Below, in pieces: positions 27,781-37,379 of a DNA stretch of 50,556 bases (its first letter is position 1; every line of letters starts with the position of its first letter). The notes beneath the pieces were generated by a model. That model had not been told where the DNA came from. It saw only the letters and a program-made list of their open reading frames with translations, and ran no database searches. This stretch comes from Phycisphaerae bacterium. Lineage in GTDB: Bacteria; Planctomycetota; Phycisphaerae; SM23-33. Location: assembly GCA_030745875.1 (NCBI GenBank), contig JASLNT010000095.1:1-50556 (forward strand). Direction: 5' to 3'. A program made the position numbers and the translations under genes.

Positions 27781-30700
27781 ATGATAGACCTGCAAACATG
27801 CCTGGCCGCCGCCGACGGAGCCTCGCCGGTGATGATGATTCTTCTGGCGGTGCTGGTCTGCGCAATCTGGGTGGTGCTCTACTTCCTGCCCGTAGGACAC
27901 GGTCGAACAGATCAGGCTTCCGAGCAGACCGACCAAACCCAGGCCGACCGCGTCAAGTGGATACTGTCGCCTCTGCGGATAGCCGCAGGAGCCGGAGCAC
28001 TCTGGTTAGTCGCAATCGCCGCCGAGACGATGATAATCCTGGCCACTGACTGGCCGATCTGGATTATTGCGGTGCTCGGGGCGATATGTATCGACGTGAT
28101 CGTAATGCTTTACGAACTGGAGCGACGCACCGTCTCGGCCCGCGCCGGAAGCGCGATCTGCGGTATGCGGGTGGCGTTGGTGTTGGGAGTTGTCATCATG
28201 CTCGCCCAGCCGACCTGGTCGGCGGCGATTGATGAGGAATACCGCCCCGGAGTGGCGGTGCTTATCGACAACTCGGCGTCTATGCACCTTCCGGAAATAC
28301 AAATGACCGAAGCGGGCAAGGCTCGCCTGGCTGAAACGTTCGCGCTTGCAAAACGACCGGTCCATCTGGATGTACTCCAAACCGAGTTGCGAACATTGGG
28401 CGACAACCTTGAGGCGTGGCGGGTGTTCCTGGCGGAGATCGGAACCGATGACGCTGAGAAGACGGGCCAGGCCCTGGCGTCCAAACGCCATTCAATCCAT
28501 AAAGGCGCCAATGACTGGATCGACAGAGTCGCATTGCACGTCAAGGAAATCGCTTCGCCCGACATCGCCAAACTCAAACTCACACCCGGAACAATTCGCG
28601 AGTTGGGGCGCGTGCGGGCCGGACTCTCAACGCGGATATCCACCGGGCTCAAGAGCATCGCCGACGTCACCGACATCAGCGACCGGGCAAAGCTCGCACA
28701 AGCCCGCGACCGCCTGCAGGCCGCCATCACCGACACAGCCGCCGCGGTGGTCGACATCGGCGCAGTCCTGCCCCCGCTGGCCGACAAAGCCGACAACGCG
28801 TTTTACAGCACCATGGCGCCCAAAACGAGAGACAAGCTGGACGCCCTGTCGGCAAGGACGCGATTCGGACTCGCACGCGACGTGCTTCTGCACAAGGGCT
28901 CCTCAGGCAAGGAGGCCAGCATCCTGGAGCGGCTGCGGAACAAGTTCGCCGTATCGCTCTACAAGTTCGCTGCTAAACCGGTCGAACTTGACGCTCTGAA
29001 ATTTGCCGACCCCTCCAGGACGCCGCGAAAACCGACCACAACAATGCCCGACAAGCTGCCTGATGAATTGCAGTTGACCGACCTGTCGGCGGCGCTGGCG
29101 GAAATGTTGAGCCTGGCTGAAGAGAGCAAGCTCACCGGTGTGGTTATTCTCAGCGACGCCAGGCATACGGCGTTGGGACATCCCGAATCGTACGCCCGCA
29201 GCCTCGCACAGGCCGGAGCTCCGATCTATCCGATAATAATCGGGTCCGACAATCCGCCCCCCGACGCGGCGGTCGCGAGCGTCAACTCGCCGGAGTCTAT
29301 TTCGCCCGGGGATGAACTGCTGGTCGACGCCAGTTGCAAACTCGACGGTATGGCGGGCAAGACCGTTCACGTGGTCCTGACAGACGGCGATCGCGAAGTT
29401 GACGAGAAGACCATCACGGTCGGAGAATTCGAGCAACTCAGAAAACGCGTGTCCATGTCGGACAAACCGACGACGCCGGGGCTGCATCTTTACACGTTGC
29501 GGATCGATCCGCTTCCGGGCGAAATCGACGAGGGCAATAACGATTTCTCGTTCTCTGTGAACGTCACCGACGGCGATACGAACTTGCTGATAGTCGAGAA
29601 TCGCCCGCGATGGGAATACCGATACGTAAAAAACCTGTTCCTCGGACGCGATGAAGCGGTCAAGCTGCAGCACGTCCTGCTCCAGCCCGACCACATAACG
29701 GGTGAACCGGACCGCCCGGCCATTCACGCATCGGCGACCCGACCCAAAGAAGCCGCCGAAGCCACCGCCCTGCCGAAGAGCAAGGAAGAGTGGCTGAAGT
29801 TCGACGTGATAATACTCGGCGACCTGCCCCCTTCGGTGCTGGATGAAGAAACGCTCAAAATCCTCAAGGCCTTCGTCGACGAACGCGGCGGGACGCTTGT
29901 GTTTATCGCGGGGCAAGGCTATATGCCCCACGCATACGGGCGGACTGAACTGGCCGAGCTCCTGCCCGTGCGGTTCATACCGGGCGTGGCGGCCAAGATG
30001 CCCGAAAGCGTTTTCCATATCGCCCTGACGCCCGAGGGCAAGAGCCATATCGTCACACGCCAGGACACCGACCCGGAAACCAACCTGAAAATATGGAACT
30101 CCATGCCGCCGATCTACTGGCGCCGGGCGATTATCGACGCCAAACCCGGCGCCGCAGTGCTCGCATACGCCAAAGCCGACGACGAACCAACCATGGAAGG
30201 CGCAGCGACAACAGCACAACGCACCGAACAGATGTCGAAGATCGTCAAGTACCGGCGATCGCGAGCGCTGATCTCGGCGCACAACGTGGGGACCGGAAGC
30301 GTGATGTTCATGGGCTTCGACAGGACCTGGCGAATGCGCTATCGCGTAGGCGACACCTATCACCACAAACTCTGGGGCCAGATACTCCGCTGGGCCGCTT
30401 CAGACCGCCTGCGGTCGGGGACCAATCTGGTGAAACTCGGGTCGGATCGGAGCCGATACGGATCGGACAGCCCGGTGAGAATCCGAGCAAACCTGATCGA
30501 CAAGGATCTCGCGCCGGTCAAGGACGCCGACGTTTCGATTGAAATATACCGCGAGGACAAACTCATCCTGCGACGCAAGCTCCTGACCGATAAGGATTCG
30601 CCCGGACGATACTCCGCGGATCTGGGCAAGTTGCCCGGCGGAGCGTACCGGGCCGTGCTCGGAGGAGACGCCGTCAACAGAATACTCGCCGAAGAAGGCC

Positions 30701-30987
30701 AGGCCGACAGCGTGGAAACTGAGTTCTCGGTCGATTCGACCCTGTCGGCCGAGCAGGTCGAACTCACCGCCGATCGCGGAATGGCCGAGCGACTGGCCGA
30801 CAAAAGCGGCGGACGAGTGCTCGAAGCCAACCAGGCCGAACAGATACTCAAGCTGCTGTCTTCAAGAACGGATGAAGAAGAGTTGCCCGCCCAGTTCCCG
30901 CTGTGGGATTCGTGGTGGCTGCTTATCGCCCTGCTGATGCTGGCGGGCGGAGAGTGGTTAACGCGGAAGCGGGCGGGCCTGACCTGA
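27781..30987 (+). CDS. Large membrane protein with vWA and amidotransferase-like domains
   Basis: This 1068-residue protein is a longer version of its upstream neighbour. It has several membrane helices in the first 145 residues, then VAVLIDNSASM, whose Asp163-x-Ser-x-Ser is an intact vWA metal site. An unusually long helical insertion (about 175-420) separates the metal site from the rest of the vWA fold (GVVILSDARHTALG). An Ig-like domain and an amidotransferase-like domain follow (LLIVENRPRWEYRYVKNLFL near 602; GGTLVFIAGQGYMPHAYG near 705). The last 25 residues form a membrane helix. It starts 5 bp after the previous stop. The helical insertion is the odd feature. Confidence 0.85.
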   Translation: MIDLQTCLAAADGASPVMMILLAVLVCAIWVVLYFLPVGHGRTDQASEQTDQTQADRVKWILSPLRIAAGAGALWLVAIAAETMIILATDWPIWIIAVLGAICIDVIVMLYELERRTVSARAGSAICGMRVALVLGVVIMLAQPTWSAAIDEEYRPGVAVLIDNSASMHLPEIQMTEAGKARLAETFALAKRPVHLDVLQTELRTLGDNLEAWRVFLAEIGTDDAEKTGQALASKRHSIHKGANDWIDRVALHVKEIASPDIAKLKLTPGTIRELGRVRAGLSTRISTGLKSIADVTDISDRAKLAQARDRLQAAITDTAAAVVDIGAVLPPLADKADNAFYSTMAPKTRDKLDALSARTRFGLARDVLLHKGSSGKEASILERLRNKFAVSLYKFAAKPVELDALKFADPSRTPRKPTTTMPDKLPDELQLTDLSAALAEMLSLAEESKLTGVVILSDARHTALGHPESYARSLAQAGAPIYPIIIGSDNPPPDAAVASVNSPESISPGDELLVDASCKLDGMAGKTVHVVLTDGDREVDEKTITVGEFEQLRKRVSMSDKPTTPGLHLYTLRIDPLPGEIDEGNNDFSFSVNVTDGDTNLLIVENRPRWEYRYVKNLFLGRDEAVKLQHVLLQPDHITGEPDRPAIHASATRPKEAAEATALPKSKEEWLKFDVIILGDLPPSVLDEETLKILKAFVDERGGTLVFIAGQGYMPHAYGRTELAELLPVRFIPGVAAKMPESVFHIALTPEGKSHIVTRQDTDPETNLKIWNSMPPIYWRRAIIDAKPGAAVLAYAKADDEPTMEGAATTAQRTEQMSKIVKYRRSRALISAHNVGTGSVMFMGFDRTWRMRYRVGDTYHHKLWGQILRWAASDRLRSGTNLVKLGSDRSRYGSDSPVRIRANLIDKDLAPVKDADVSIEIYREDKLILRRKLLTDKDSPGRYSADLGKLPGGAYRAVLGGDAVNRILAEEGQADSVETEFSVDSTLSAEQVELTADRGMAERLADKSGGRVLEANQAEQILKLLSSRTDEEELPAQFPLWDSWWLLIALLMLAGGEWLTRKRAGLT

Positions 30988-30995
30988 TGATTACG

Positions 30996-31025
30996 TTGCC
31001 GATCCGCCGGATCGACCGATATAAT
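30996..31025 (+). promoter_or_regulatory. Probable internal promoter before the Gln/Gly-repeat protein gene
   Basis: TTGCCG at 30996-31001 and a perfect TATAAT at 31020-31025 are separated by 18 bp. The spacer holds a small palindrome (GATCCGCCGGATC, 31001-31013). The leader would be about 40 nt, with AGGAG at 31062-31066. The last two genes of the operon may therefore be expressed at a different level from the first four. Confidence 0.6.
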
Positions 31026-31072
31026 ATAGAACGACGCAAAGACCTTCGCACACTGCTGCAAAGGAGTTGAAC

Positions 31073-34000
31073 ATGACCCAGGCGATTCGCACTGAAACGG
31101 TTCCCAGCGACATTACCAACGCCCTGAACCACCTGATCTGGCGGGCGAGGCTGGTTATGGCGTTGCGCGGGACGGCGGCGGTTCTGGCGGTTGCGGTTGC
31201 ATCTCTGCTGATAATCATGGGCATCGACCGCTGGATCGTAACCTTCACATCCGGACCGCGGTGGATCATGATGCTCTCGGCGCTGAGCCTGACGTTGGGC
31301 GTGGCGTATTGGCTGCTCGTTCGACCGTTGGCAAGGAGCTTCACTCACGCGGGAATCGCACGCCTGGTCGAACAGCATCATCCCGAATTCGAAGAGCGGA
31401 TAAGCTCCACCGTTGAATTGATCACCAGCACCGACGCCCCGGAGCTTCGCGGATCGGCCTCGCTGATCGCCGCAACTTCGCTCGGGGCGATATCGGACGC
31501 CAGATCGATCCGCGCCGGACGCGAAATATCCATGCGAATCGCCAGGAAGTTTTTCGTAGCCGCCGCGGTGGTCCTGAGCGTGCTCACCATTCTGTTCGCC
31601 GGATGGCCCGAAGCCACCTGGAGCCAGTTTCAGCGATCGATTATCCCGACGGCCAATATTCAACGCGTCTCCAGCGATTCGATGCTGGTCGAAGTTATCA
31701 CAAACGACGCCGTCCGCCAGGCCTCCGGGCAGTTCGACTACGCCATGCTCCGCGGGCGTCAACTCGTGGTCGAAGCGGAAATAGACAACAAGTCGCTATA
31801 CAGCGCTGATTTCCGCGTGGCTTCGGAAAGCGGAGATGATGAAATCCATCGCATGGACAAACTGCCCGATCCGCGCGAGGGATGGCGAAGATTCCAGATC
31901 GGCTTCCCCGCCGAAGACAAGGACTTCAGATTCCGCATCGCCGGCGGAGACGCCGTCAGCCGCTACTACAACATCCGCGTGCTCGATGCGCCCGAAGTTC
32001 AGAAAATCACCGTGGGCGTTGTCCCCCCGCCCTACACCGGACTCCAACCGGTGATCCGCGTGCTACAGGACGACCAGACTCCTCGAGCGCTGGTCGGATC
32101 GATGGTGACCGTATCGGCGGAGCTCAACCGCCCGGTGAAGGTCGTCAAGGCGATTGTCGACGGGAAGGACACGAAGATAGACTCGATCGAAGGCGACACG
32201 TACACATTCACAATCCCGCTGACAAAGCCCGGGGTGGTGCGATGGGAAATCAACGCCAGGGACAAATTCGGTTTCGAGGGCAAATCCCTCGGACGGACCA
32301 TCCAGGCCCTGGCCGACAGCCCGCCGGCGGTGTCGCTGAGAATCCCGTACGACGACAAGATCAATAAAGCCTCGCCCAAACCCGCCAACCAAAAGTCGAT
32401 CATCCGCCTGAAGCCCGGAGACCGCCTGCCGGTGGTCTACGACATGAGCGACGACGTAGCGATGGTGAAAGCGGCGATGGTGATGTCGGCTGACGGTAAG
32501 TCCGTGCCCGATGCGCCCCTGGCGCTCGAACCGTCAAACGATCGTGCGACCGGAAAGTACACGATAGACCTTTCATCTCCCCAACTGACCGACGCGGAGA
32601 AGATAACTTTCCACGCCGCCGCCTGGGACGGTAAGCCCGGACGCAAACAACCCGGACGAAGCAAGAGCTTCACCATTATTGTCGACAAGGGACAGAAGGA
32701 CTCCGTGCTCGACCGGACCGCAAAAGCCGAGAAAAAGCAGCTCGAAGAAGGGCTGAAGAAAGTTCTCGATAAGCTCAACGACGCCAAGGCCCGCGCCGAG
32801 GACCTGAAAGCACAACTGAAGAAAGCCGACCAAACCGCTGACAAACTACCGAAAACCGTGCAGGATCACGTTACCGGACTCGACGAGAAACTCACCGCCG
32901 CCGAAGAAGCAGCCAAGAACTTCGCCAAAGAACTCGCCGACGACGGAACGTTCGCCGAAACGGCTGACAAGCTCGACAAGATCGCCGACGAAGACCTGAA
33001 ACAGGCTCGCCAGGAGGCCTCTCAGGTGCGGCTGATCGACAGCCCCGCCGAGCGAAACAAACTCGCACAAACCGCCGAAAGCAAGATCGACAAGTCCATC
33101 CAGGCCGTAAAGGATATGATCGAAAACGCGCCCCAGCAGGTCGAAGCCGCACGCAAGGCTCGCGCCCTGGAGGACATCGCCGACAGACAAGCTCAACTGG
33201 CCGACCAGAAGAAGAACGCTCAGGAAGACGCCGACTGGAAAGACCAGCAGAAGAAGATCGCCGAAGATGTCCGCGACGAAATCGTCGACGATCCCAACGC
33301 CGCAAAGGCGATGGCCCAGGACCAGCAGGCAAAAGCCGCCGAACTCGCCGACCAGGCGCGCAACCTCGCCGACGACCAGAACAAAGTCGCCGAACTGATC
33401 AAGAAGCTCGACGATCCAAAAGCCGATCGAAACGCCATCGCCAGGGAACTGGTCAAACAAATCCAGGCCGATCAACAGGAAATCGCCGGAGACACCAAAG
33501 CCCTTCAGAACGATATCCAGGGCGCAGACAACGCTCAGGCCCAGAACGCCAAGGCAAACGCCCAGCCGATAGATCAAGCCGCAGAAAACACCGCCAAGAC
33601 CGCCGATCAATTGAACAAGCAGGACCTCGGCCAGGCCGAGCAGACCGCACGACAGGCCCAGGACGATCTGCAGGGAGCACAACAACAAGCAGCCCAACAA
33701 GCCGGGCAGCAAGGACAGCAACCCCAGCAGGGACAACAGGGTCAACAAGCCGGACAGCAAGGACAGCAACCCCAGCAGGGACAACAGGGTCAGCAAGCCG
33801 GGCAGCAAGGACAGCAACCCCAACAGGGGCAACAGGGTCAGCAAGCCGGACAGCAAGGACAGCAGCCCCAACAGGGGCAACAGGGGCAGCAAGCCGGGCA
33901 GCAAGGACAGCAGCCCCAACAGGGGCAACAGGGTCAACAAGCCGGGCAGCAAGGGCAGCAGCCCCAACAGGGACAACAGGGTCAACAAGCCGGACAGCAA

Positions 34001-35335
34001 GGACAGCAACCCCAGCAGGGACAACAAGGTCAACAAGCCGGGCAGCAAGGACAGCAGGCTCAGCAAGCCGGTGAGTTGGCGCAGCGGCAAGAGAACGTAG
34101 CCGACCAGATCGCAGCCGTGAACGAAGGCAATCTCGAAGGCGCACTGGCCGAGCGGCAGCAGGAACTGGCTAGACAAGCCGAGAACCTCGCCCAACAGGG
34201 ACAGAATCTCGCCGACACCGAACAGAATCTGGACAACAACCAACAAGCCGCACAACAGGCCCAAGACGCCGCACAACAACTGAACGAGGCGGCGGATCAA
34301 GCACAGCAGGCAAACCAGCAAGGCCAGCAGGCAGGACAGCAAGGTCAAGAAGCCGGACAACAGGGACAGCAGGCAGGACAGCAGGGTCAAGAAGCCGGAC
34401 AACAGGGACAGCAGGCCGGGCAGCAAGGTCAAGAAGCCGGACAGCAAGGCCAGCAGGCCGGACAGCAAGGTCAAGAAGCCGGGCAACAGGGACAGCAGGC
34501 CGGGCAACAAGGTCAAGGTCAAGGCCAAGGGCAAGGACAAGGACAGGGTCAAGGGCAGGGACAAGGGCAGGGGCAAGGACAGGGTCAAGGACAGGGTCAA
34601 GGGCAGGGACAAGGTCAAGGACAAGGGCAGGGGCAAGGACAGGGACAAGGGCAGGGACAAGGACAAGGACAGGGACAAGGGCAAGGACAGGGGCAGGGTT
34701 CGCCCCAGCAATCTATGCAAAACGCTGCAGCCGCGATGGCTCAGGCCGCTGAAACACTCAGCCAACTTGGTCAGACGCTCGAGCAGGCAGCCGGCGGTGC
34801 GCCGGCGGACGATCAGGGAATGGTTGATTCAGGCATGATGGGCCAGGCCCTTAACGACACCGCAGCGGCGGCTTCAACGGGAACAGCAGGTTCGGCGCAA
34901 GCGGCGGCGGCGAGCACATCCGCAGCCGCGGCGGCCGCTCAGTCCGCCGCACAGTCCCAGGGGCTGAACGCCTCAGCCCAAGCCGGTCAAGGACAAGGAC
35001 AGGGTCAAGGACAAGGTCAAGGGCAGGGGCAAGGACAGGGTCAAGGGCAGGGGCAAGGGCAAGGTCAGGGACAGGGGCAGCAAGGACAAGGCGGCAGCGG
35101 TCAGGGCAAGGCCTCTTCCGGCGGACAAATGTCGCAGGCCCAACTGGACGCGAAACTGAAATGGGACAAAACACTGAACAACTGGGCGACGTTCAACAGC
35201 AAACTGGACGACAAAATCCTCCAGGGCGCCGGAGCCAAAGTGCCCCAGCAATATAAGCAACTGGTCAGACAGTATTTCCAGGCGTTGGCCAAACAGGGGC
35301 TGATCCGAGAAGGCCAAAACGGGAAAACAGAATGA
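31073..35335 (+). CDS. DUF4175-like membrane protein with long Gln/Gly repeat tracts
   Basis: The 1420-residue protein begins with two membrane helices (about 28-50 and 64-84), a short loop (LVEQHHPEFEERISSTVEL) and a third helix near 158-178. A beta-rich extracytoplasmic part extends to about 545, followed by a long, highly charged coiled coil (about 548-870). The C-terminal half is dominated by four repeat blocks: seven 16-residue units, four 14-residue units, then (Gly-Gln)31 and (Gly-Gln)16. An Ala-rich segment separates the last two blocks, and a conventional folded-looking tail of about 75 residues ends the protein. The layout recalls DUF4175-type proteins in BatA operons. ATG at 31073 follows AGGAG; a TTG two codons earlier is less likely. 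Function is unknown; a scaffold or matrix role is inference. Confidence 0.85.
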   Translation: MTQAIRTETVPSDITNALNHLIWRARLVMALRGTAAVLAVAVASLLIIMGIDRWIVTFTSGPRWIMMLSALSLTLGVAYWLLVRPLARSFTHAGIARLVEQHHPEFEERISSTVELITSTDAPELRGSASLIAATSLGAISDARSIRAGREISMRIARKFFVAAAVVLSVLTILFAGWPEATWSQFQRSIIPTANIQRVSSDSMLVEVITNDAVRQASGQFDYAMLRGRQLVVEAEIDNKSLYSADFRVASESGDDEIHRMDKLPDPREGWRRFQIGFPAEDKDFRFRIAGGDAVSRYYNIRVLDAPEVQKITVGVVPPPYTGLQPVIRVLQDDQTPRALVGSMVTVSAELNRPVKVVKAIVDGKDTKIDSIEGDTYTFTIPLTKPGVVRWEINARDKFGFEGKSLGRTIQALADSPPAVSLRIPYDDKINKASPKPANQKSIIRLKPGDRLPVVYDMSDDVAMVKAAMVMSADGKSVPDAPLALEPSNDRATGKYTIDLSSPQLTDAEKITFHAAAWDGKPGRKQPGRSKSFTIIVDKGQKDSVLDRTAKAEKKQLEEGLKKVLDKLNDAKARAEDLKAQLKKADQTADKLPKTVQDHVTGLDEKLTAAEEAAKNFAKELADDGTFAETADKLDKIADEDLKQARQEASQVRLIDSPAERNKLAQTAESKIDKSIQAVKDMIENAPQQVEAARKARALEDIADRQAQLADQKKNAQEDADWKDQQKKIAEDVRDEIVDDPNAAKAMAQDQQAKAAELADQARNLADDQNKVAELIKKLDDPKADRNAIARELVKQIQADQQEIAGDTKALQNDIQGADNAQAQNAKANAQPIDQAAENTAKTADQLNKQDLGQAEQTARQAQDDLQGAQQQAAQQAGQQGQQPQQGQQGQQAGQQGQQPQQGQQGQQAGQQGQQPQQGQQGQQAGQQGQQPQQGQQGQQAGQQGQQPQQGQQGQQAGQQGQQPQQGQQGQQAGQQGQQPQQGQQGQQAGQQGQQAQQAGELAQRQENVADQIAAVNEGNLEGALAERQQELARQAENLAQQGQNLADTEQNLDNNQQAAQQAQDAAQQLNEAADQAQQANQQGQQAGQQGQEAGQQGQQAGQQGQEAGQQGQQAGQQGQEAGQQGQQAGQQGQEAGQQGQQAGQQGQGQGQGQGQGQGQGQGQGQGQGQGQGQGQGQGQGQGQGQGQGQGQGQGQGQGQGQGQGQGQGSPQQSMQNAAAAMAQAAETLSQLGQTLEQAAGGAPADDQGMVDSGMMGQALNDTAAAASTGTAGSAQAAAASTSAAAAAAQSAAQSQGLNASAQAGQGQGQGQGQGQGQGQGQGQGQGQGQGQGQGQQGQGGSGQGKASSGGQMSQAQLDAKLKWDKTLNNWATFNSKLDDKILQGAGAKVPQQYKQLVRQYFQALAKQGLIREGQNGKTE
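33701..34036 (+). repeat. Seven in-frame 48-bp tandem repeats
   Basis: Each unit encodes Ala-Gly-Gln-Gln-Gly-Gln-Gln-Pro followed by eight Gln/Gly residues. The amino acids are identical in all seven units, while codons vary (CAA/CAG, GGA/GGT/GGG/GGC, GCC constant). A partial eighth unit follows. The synonymous variation suggests the protein sequence is maintained rather than being a very recent expansion. Confidence 0.95.
34331..34498 (+). repeat. Four in-frame 42-bp tandem repeats
   Basis: Each unit encodes AGQQGQEAGQQGQQ. It differs from the first block by a Glu in place of Gln and by lacking Pro. The repeats run directly into the Gly-Gln dipeptide tract. Confidence 0.93.
34511..34696 (+). 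repeat. Gly-Gln dipeptide tract, 31 copies
   Basis: The 186 bp are an uninterrupted run of GGN-CAR codons. The coding strand has many closely spaced GGG runs (for example GGGCAGGGACAAGGGCAGGG), so it could form a G-quadruplex in DNA or mRNA. Codons alternate irregularly. Confidence 0.95.
34985..35080 (+). repeat. Second Gly-Gln dipeptide tract, 16 copies
   Basis: The 96 bp repeat the GGN-CAR pattern after an Ala/Ser-rich segment, about 85 codons before the stop. Its similarity in base sequence to the first tract makes recombination or assembly collapse between them possible. Confidence 0.95.
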
Positions 35336-36477
35336 TGCGAAGAAGACCCGGAAAACACGCGCCGGTCGGAATTCCGACGATAGTGCTTACGTGCCTGCTG
35401 GCCGGAGCTGTCTGCATCCTTATCACTTCGAACGCAACGGCCGACAAAGCGTCGACAGCGCTGGACAAGTTCAAGGAGCCCGTCGACAAGTCCATCGACA
35501 GGGCGCTGGAGTTCCTCGCTGACAGGCAGCTCACCGACGCCCAGGCCGCCAGACTGCGCAAACCGGCGCTGGCCGGATCGTTTAATTCGTCGATGAGGGG
35601 CAATACCGGAATCTCGTCGCTGTGCGTGATGGCGTTCCTGTCCAAGGGGCACACGCCCGGTACAGGCCCCTACGGACACGTGATAAACAAAGGCGTCGAC
35701 TACATCCTCTCGACCAGCCAGTCCAACGGGCTTCTAGTTTCGCCCGAACGGAGCGGGCGGAACGGGTCCGGACCTATGTACGCCCATTGCATCGCAACGC
35801 TGCTGCTGTCGGAAGTCTCGGGCATGGTCACCCCAACTCGCCAGAAGAAGATCGACAAGGCCCTGCCCAAAGCGTTGGCGCTGATACTTACGGCCCAGAG
35901 AGTTCGCAAGAACAGCAGAGACGCCGGCGGATGGCGATACCGGCCCGACAGCCGCGACAGCGACCTGTCGCTAACCGGATGGGCGATGATGGCGTTGAGA
36001 TCGGCCAGGCTTAACGGGGCGGCGGTGCCTACAAAAAGCATTGACGACGCGGTCAAGTACGTCATGCGATGTCGAACGCGCGACTGGGGCTTCTCGTACC
36101 AGCCCCGCAGCGGATCGTCCTCGCCCAGCCGCGTCGGCGTGGGCCTGCTCTGCCTGGAACTCTGCGGACAGCAGCACGGAAGCGAAGTAACCAAACGCGC
36201 CGCGGACTACATCATAAGACGCTACACCGGAAACAGGCATTTCAGCGGATCGCATGCGGCGTATTCGGTTTACTACTGTTCCCAGGCGATGTTCCAGGTT
36301 GGCGGAAAACACTGGGAGCAATGGGGCCAGCGCCTCTACACAACGCTCCTGAAGATTCAGAAGAAGGACGGATCGTGGATCCTGTCGGGATCCCGCGGAG
36401 GATCGAGCTACTCGACGGCAATGTGCGTCCTGGCGATGACGGTGTCCTACCGCCAACTGCCCATTTACCAGCGCTGA
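35332..36477 (+). CDS. Secreted prenyltransferase/squalene-cyclase-like repeat protein
   Basis: The 381-residue protein has a signal peptide or anchor at about 12-35. It then shows alpha/alpha-toroid repeats of the prenyltransferase and squalene-hopene-cyclase type: NTGISSLCVMAFLSKGH, MYAHCIATLLLSEVSG, DLSLTGWAMMALRSARL, RVGVGLLCLELCGQQ, HAAYSVYYCSQAMFQ and YSTAMCVLAMTVSY, each followed by a turn with Gly-Trp or similar. No cyclase DXDD catalytic motif is visible, so a binding or structural role is more likely than terpene cyclisation. The start overlaps the preceding stop (ATGATG), so it is translationally coupled to the repeat protein. The same fold occurs in the macroglobulin thioester domain. 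Confidence 0.85.
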   Translation: MMRRRPGKHAPVGIPTIVLTCLLAGAVCILITSNATADKASTALDKFKEPVDKSIDRALEFLADRQLTDAQAARLRKPALAGSFNSSMRGNTGISSLCVMAFLSKGHTPGTGPYGHVINKGVDYILSTSQSNGLLVSPERSGRNGSGPMYAHCIATLLLSEVSGMVTPTRQKKIDKALPKALALILTAQRVRKNSRDAGGWRYRPDSRDSDLSLTGWAMMALRSARLNGAAVPTKSIDDAVKYVMRCRTRDWGFSYQPRSGSSSPSRVGVGLLCLELCGQQHGSEVTKRAADYIIRRYTGNRHFSGSHAAYSVYYCSQAMFQVGGKHWEQWGQRLYTTLLKIQKKDGSWILSGSRGGSSYSTAMCVLAMTVSYRQLPIYQR

Positions 36478-36511
36478 GACCAGCGTAGCTTCGGGAAGGC
36501 TTGCACAACAA

Positions 36512-37285
36512 TCATATCTGCTCGAGTATTCGGCGCATTGCTTCTGCGTTTTTCGCGGCTTGGCCTTTGTGACAGTTGTTGAAGAACGTGTACATCTTGT
36601 CGACTTGGGAAGCGGTGTCGGACCATAGGTCCAGAAACTCTTTGATCTGATCGTTGGTGTAGTTCCAGTCATATCGCTCGGCTCCGCCTGCGTACCACTT
36701 CGATGCGTTGCGAGAGTGAAGGCGCAAGTAACCGGTCGCAGAAGTCGCCAGCGGACCGCTGCGGTACAGTCCGTCCAGATCGGGCACGTCCGGTATCACA
36801 AGCGTCACGTTCCGCCGGCGTAAACCATCGACCACAGCAGGGTCGCACCAACTGAAATGCCGAAACTCCACCGCCGCCGGAACGGTTGCGAAATCATCGA
36901 GTGTGGCGGCCAGGTACTTGCGATTGGCGACCGTGCGATGAAACGACTGGGGAAACTGCATCAGCACGCCGGCGAGTTTGTCCCGCGATATCAGGGGATC
37001 GAGCGATTCCAGGAATTCGCCCGCGACCGCCCTGTTGTGCTTGTGGGTGGTCTCCTGGTTAGCCTTTATCCAGAATGTAAAACCGTCGGGCGTTTTGCGG
37101 GCCATTGCGTCCAGCGTGGCGGCCGACGGCATGCGATAGTAGCTGAAGTTCAGCTCCACCGTTTCAAAATGGCGAACGTAGCAACTGAGCATGTCGCGAC
37201 TCTGCGTGCCGTCGGGATAGAACGTTCCCACCCAATCCTTAAACGAGTACCCGCTGGTTCCGATTATGTGTTTTGCATCGGCCAT
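36512..37285 (-). CDS. DUF72 (YecE-like) protein
   Basis: The 257-residue protein is of the DUF72 family, predicted TIM-barrel proteins of unknown biochemical function. It has IIGTSGYSFKDWVGTFYPDG at the N-terminus, a YYRMPSAATLDAM segment, AVEFRHFSWCD in the middle and the C-terminal signature FFNNCHKGQAAKNA. Length is normal. It is convergent with the secreted repeat protein gene and lies downstream of dnaE2 on the same strand, separated by 94 bp. No strong ribosome-binding site precedes its ATG. Confidence 0.9.
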   Translation of the reverse strand: MADAKHIIGTSGYSFKDWVGTFYPDGTQSRDMLSCYVRHFETVELNFSYYRMPSAATLDAMARKTPDGFTFWIKANQETTHKHNRAVAGEFLESLDPLISRDKLAGVLMQFPQSFHRTVANRKYLAATLDDFATVPAAVEFRHFSWCDPAVVDGLRRRNVTLVIPDVPDLDGLYRSGPLATSATGYLRLHSRNASKWYAGGAERYDWNYTNDQIKEFLDLWSDTASQVDKMYTFFNNCHKGQAAKNAEAMRRILEQI

Positions 37286-37379
37286 AGTTTGTCAATGAAC
37301 GACAGATTCGCATTCTAATTCATAAAGACAGAGAACGGACAAGGCAATGACCGCTCCGGCCGGTCTTTTGCGTTTATAT

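Noticed and set aside
33701..34498. CRISPR-like array of regular 42-48 bp repeats
   Set aside because: The repeats are directly abutting, have no unique spacers, and are in frame inside a long coding region.
32846..34765. A 639-residue minus-strand open frame rich in Leu, Ser and Pro
   Set aside because: It is the mirror of the Gln/Gly repeat codons of the gene on the plus strand. The apparent membrane-like repeats come from reading CAA/CAG and GGN backwards.
37330..37370. Terminator between dnaE2 and the DUF72 gene
   Set aside because: GACCG/CGGTC forms only a 5-bp stem, and its T-tract is on the plus strand, where no gene needs a terminator.
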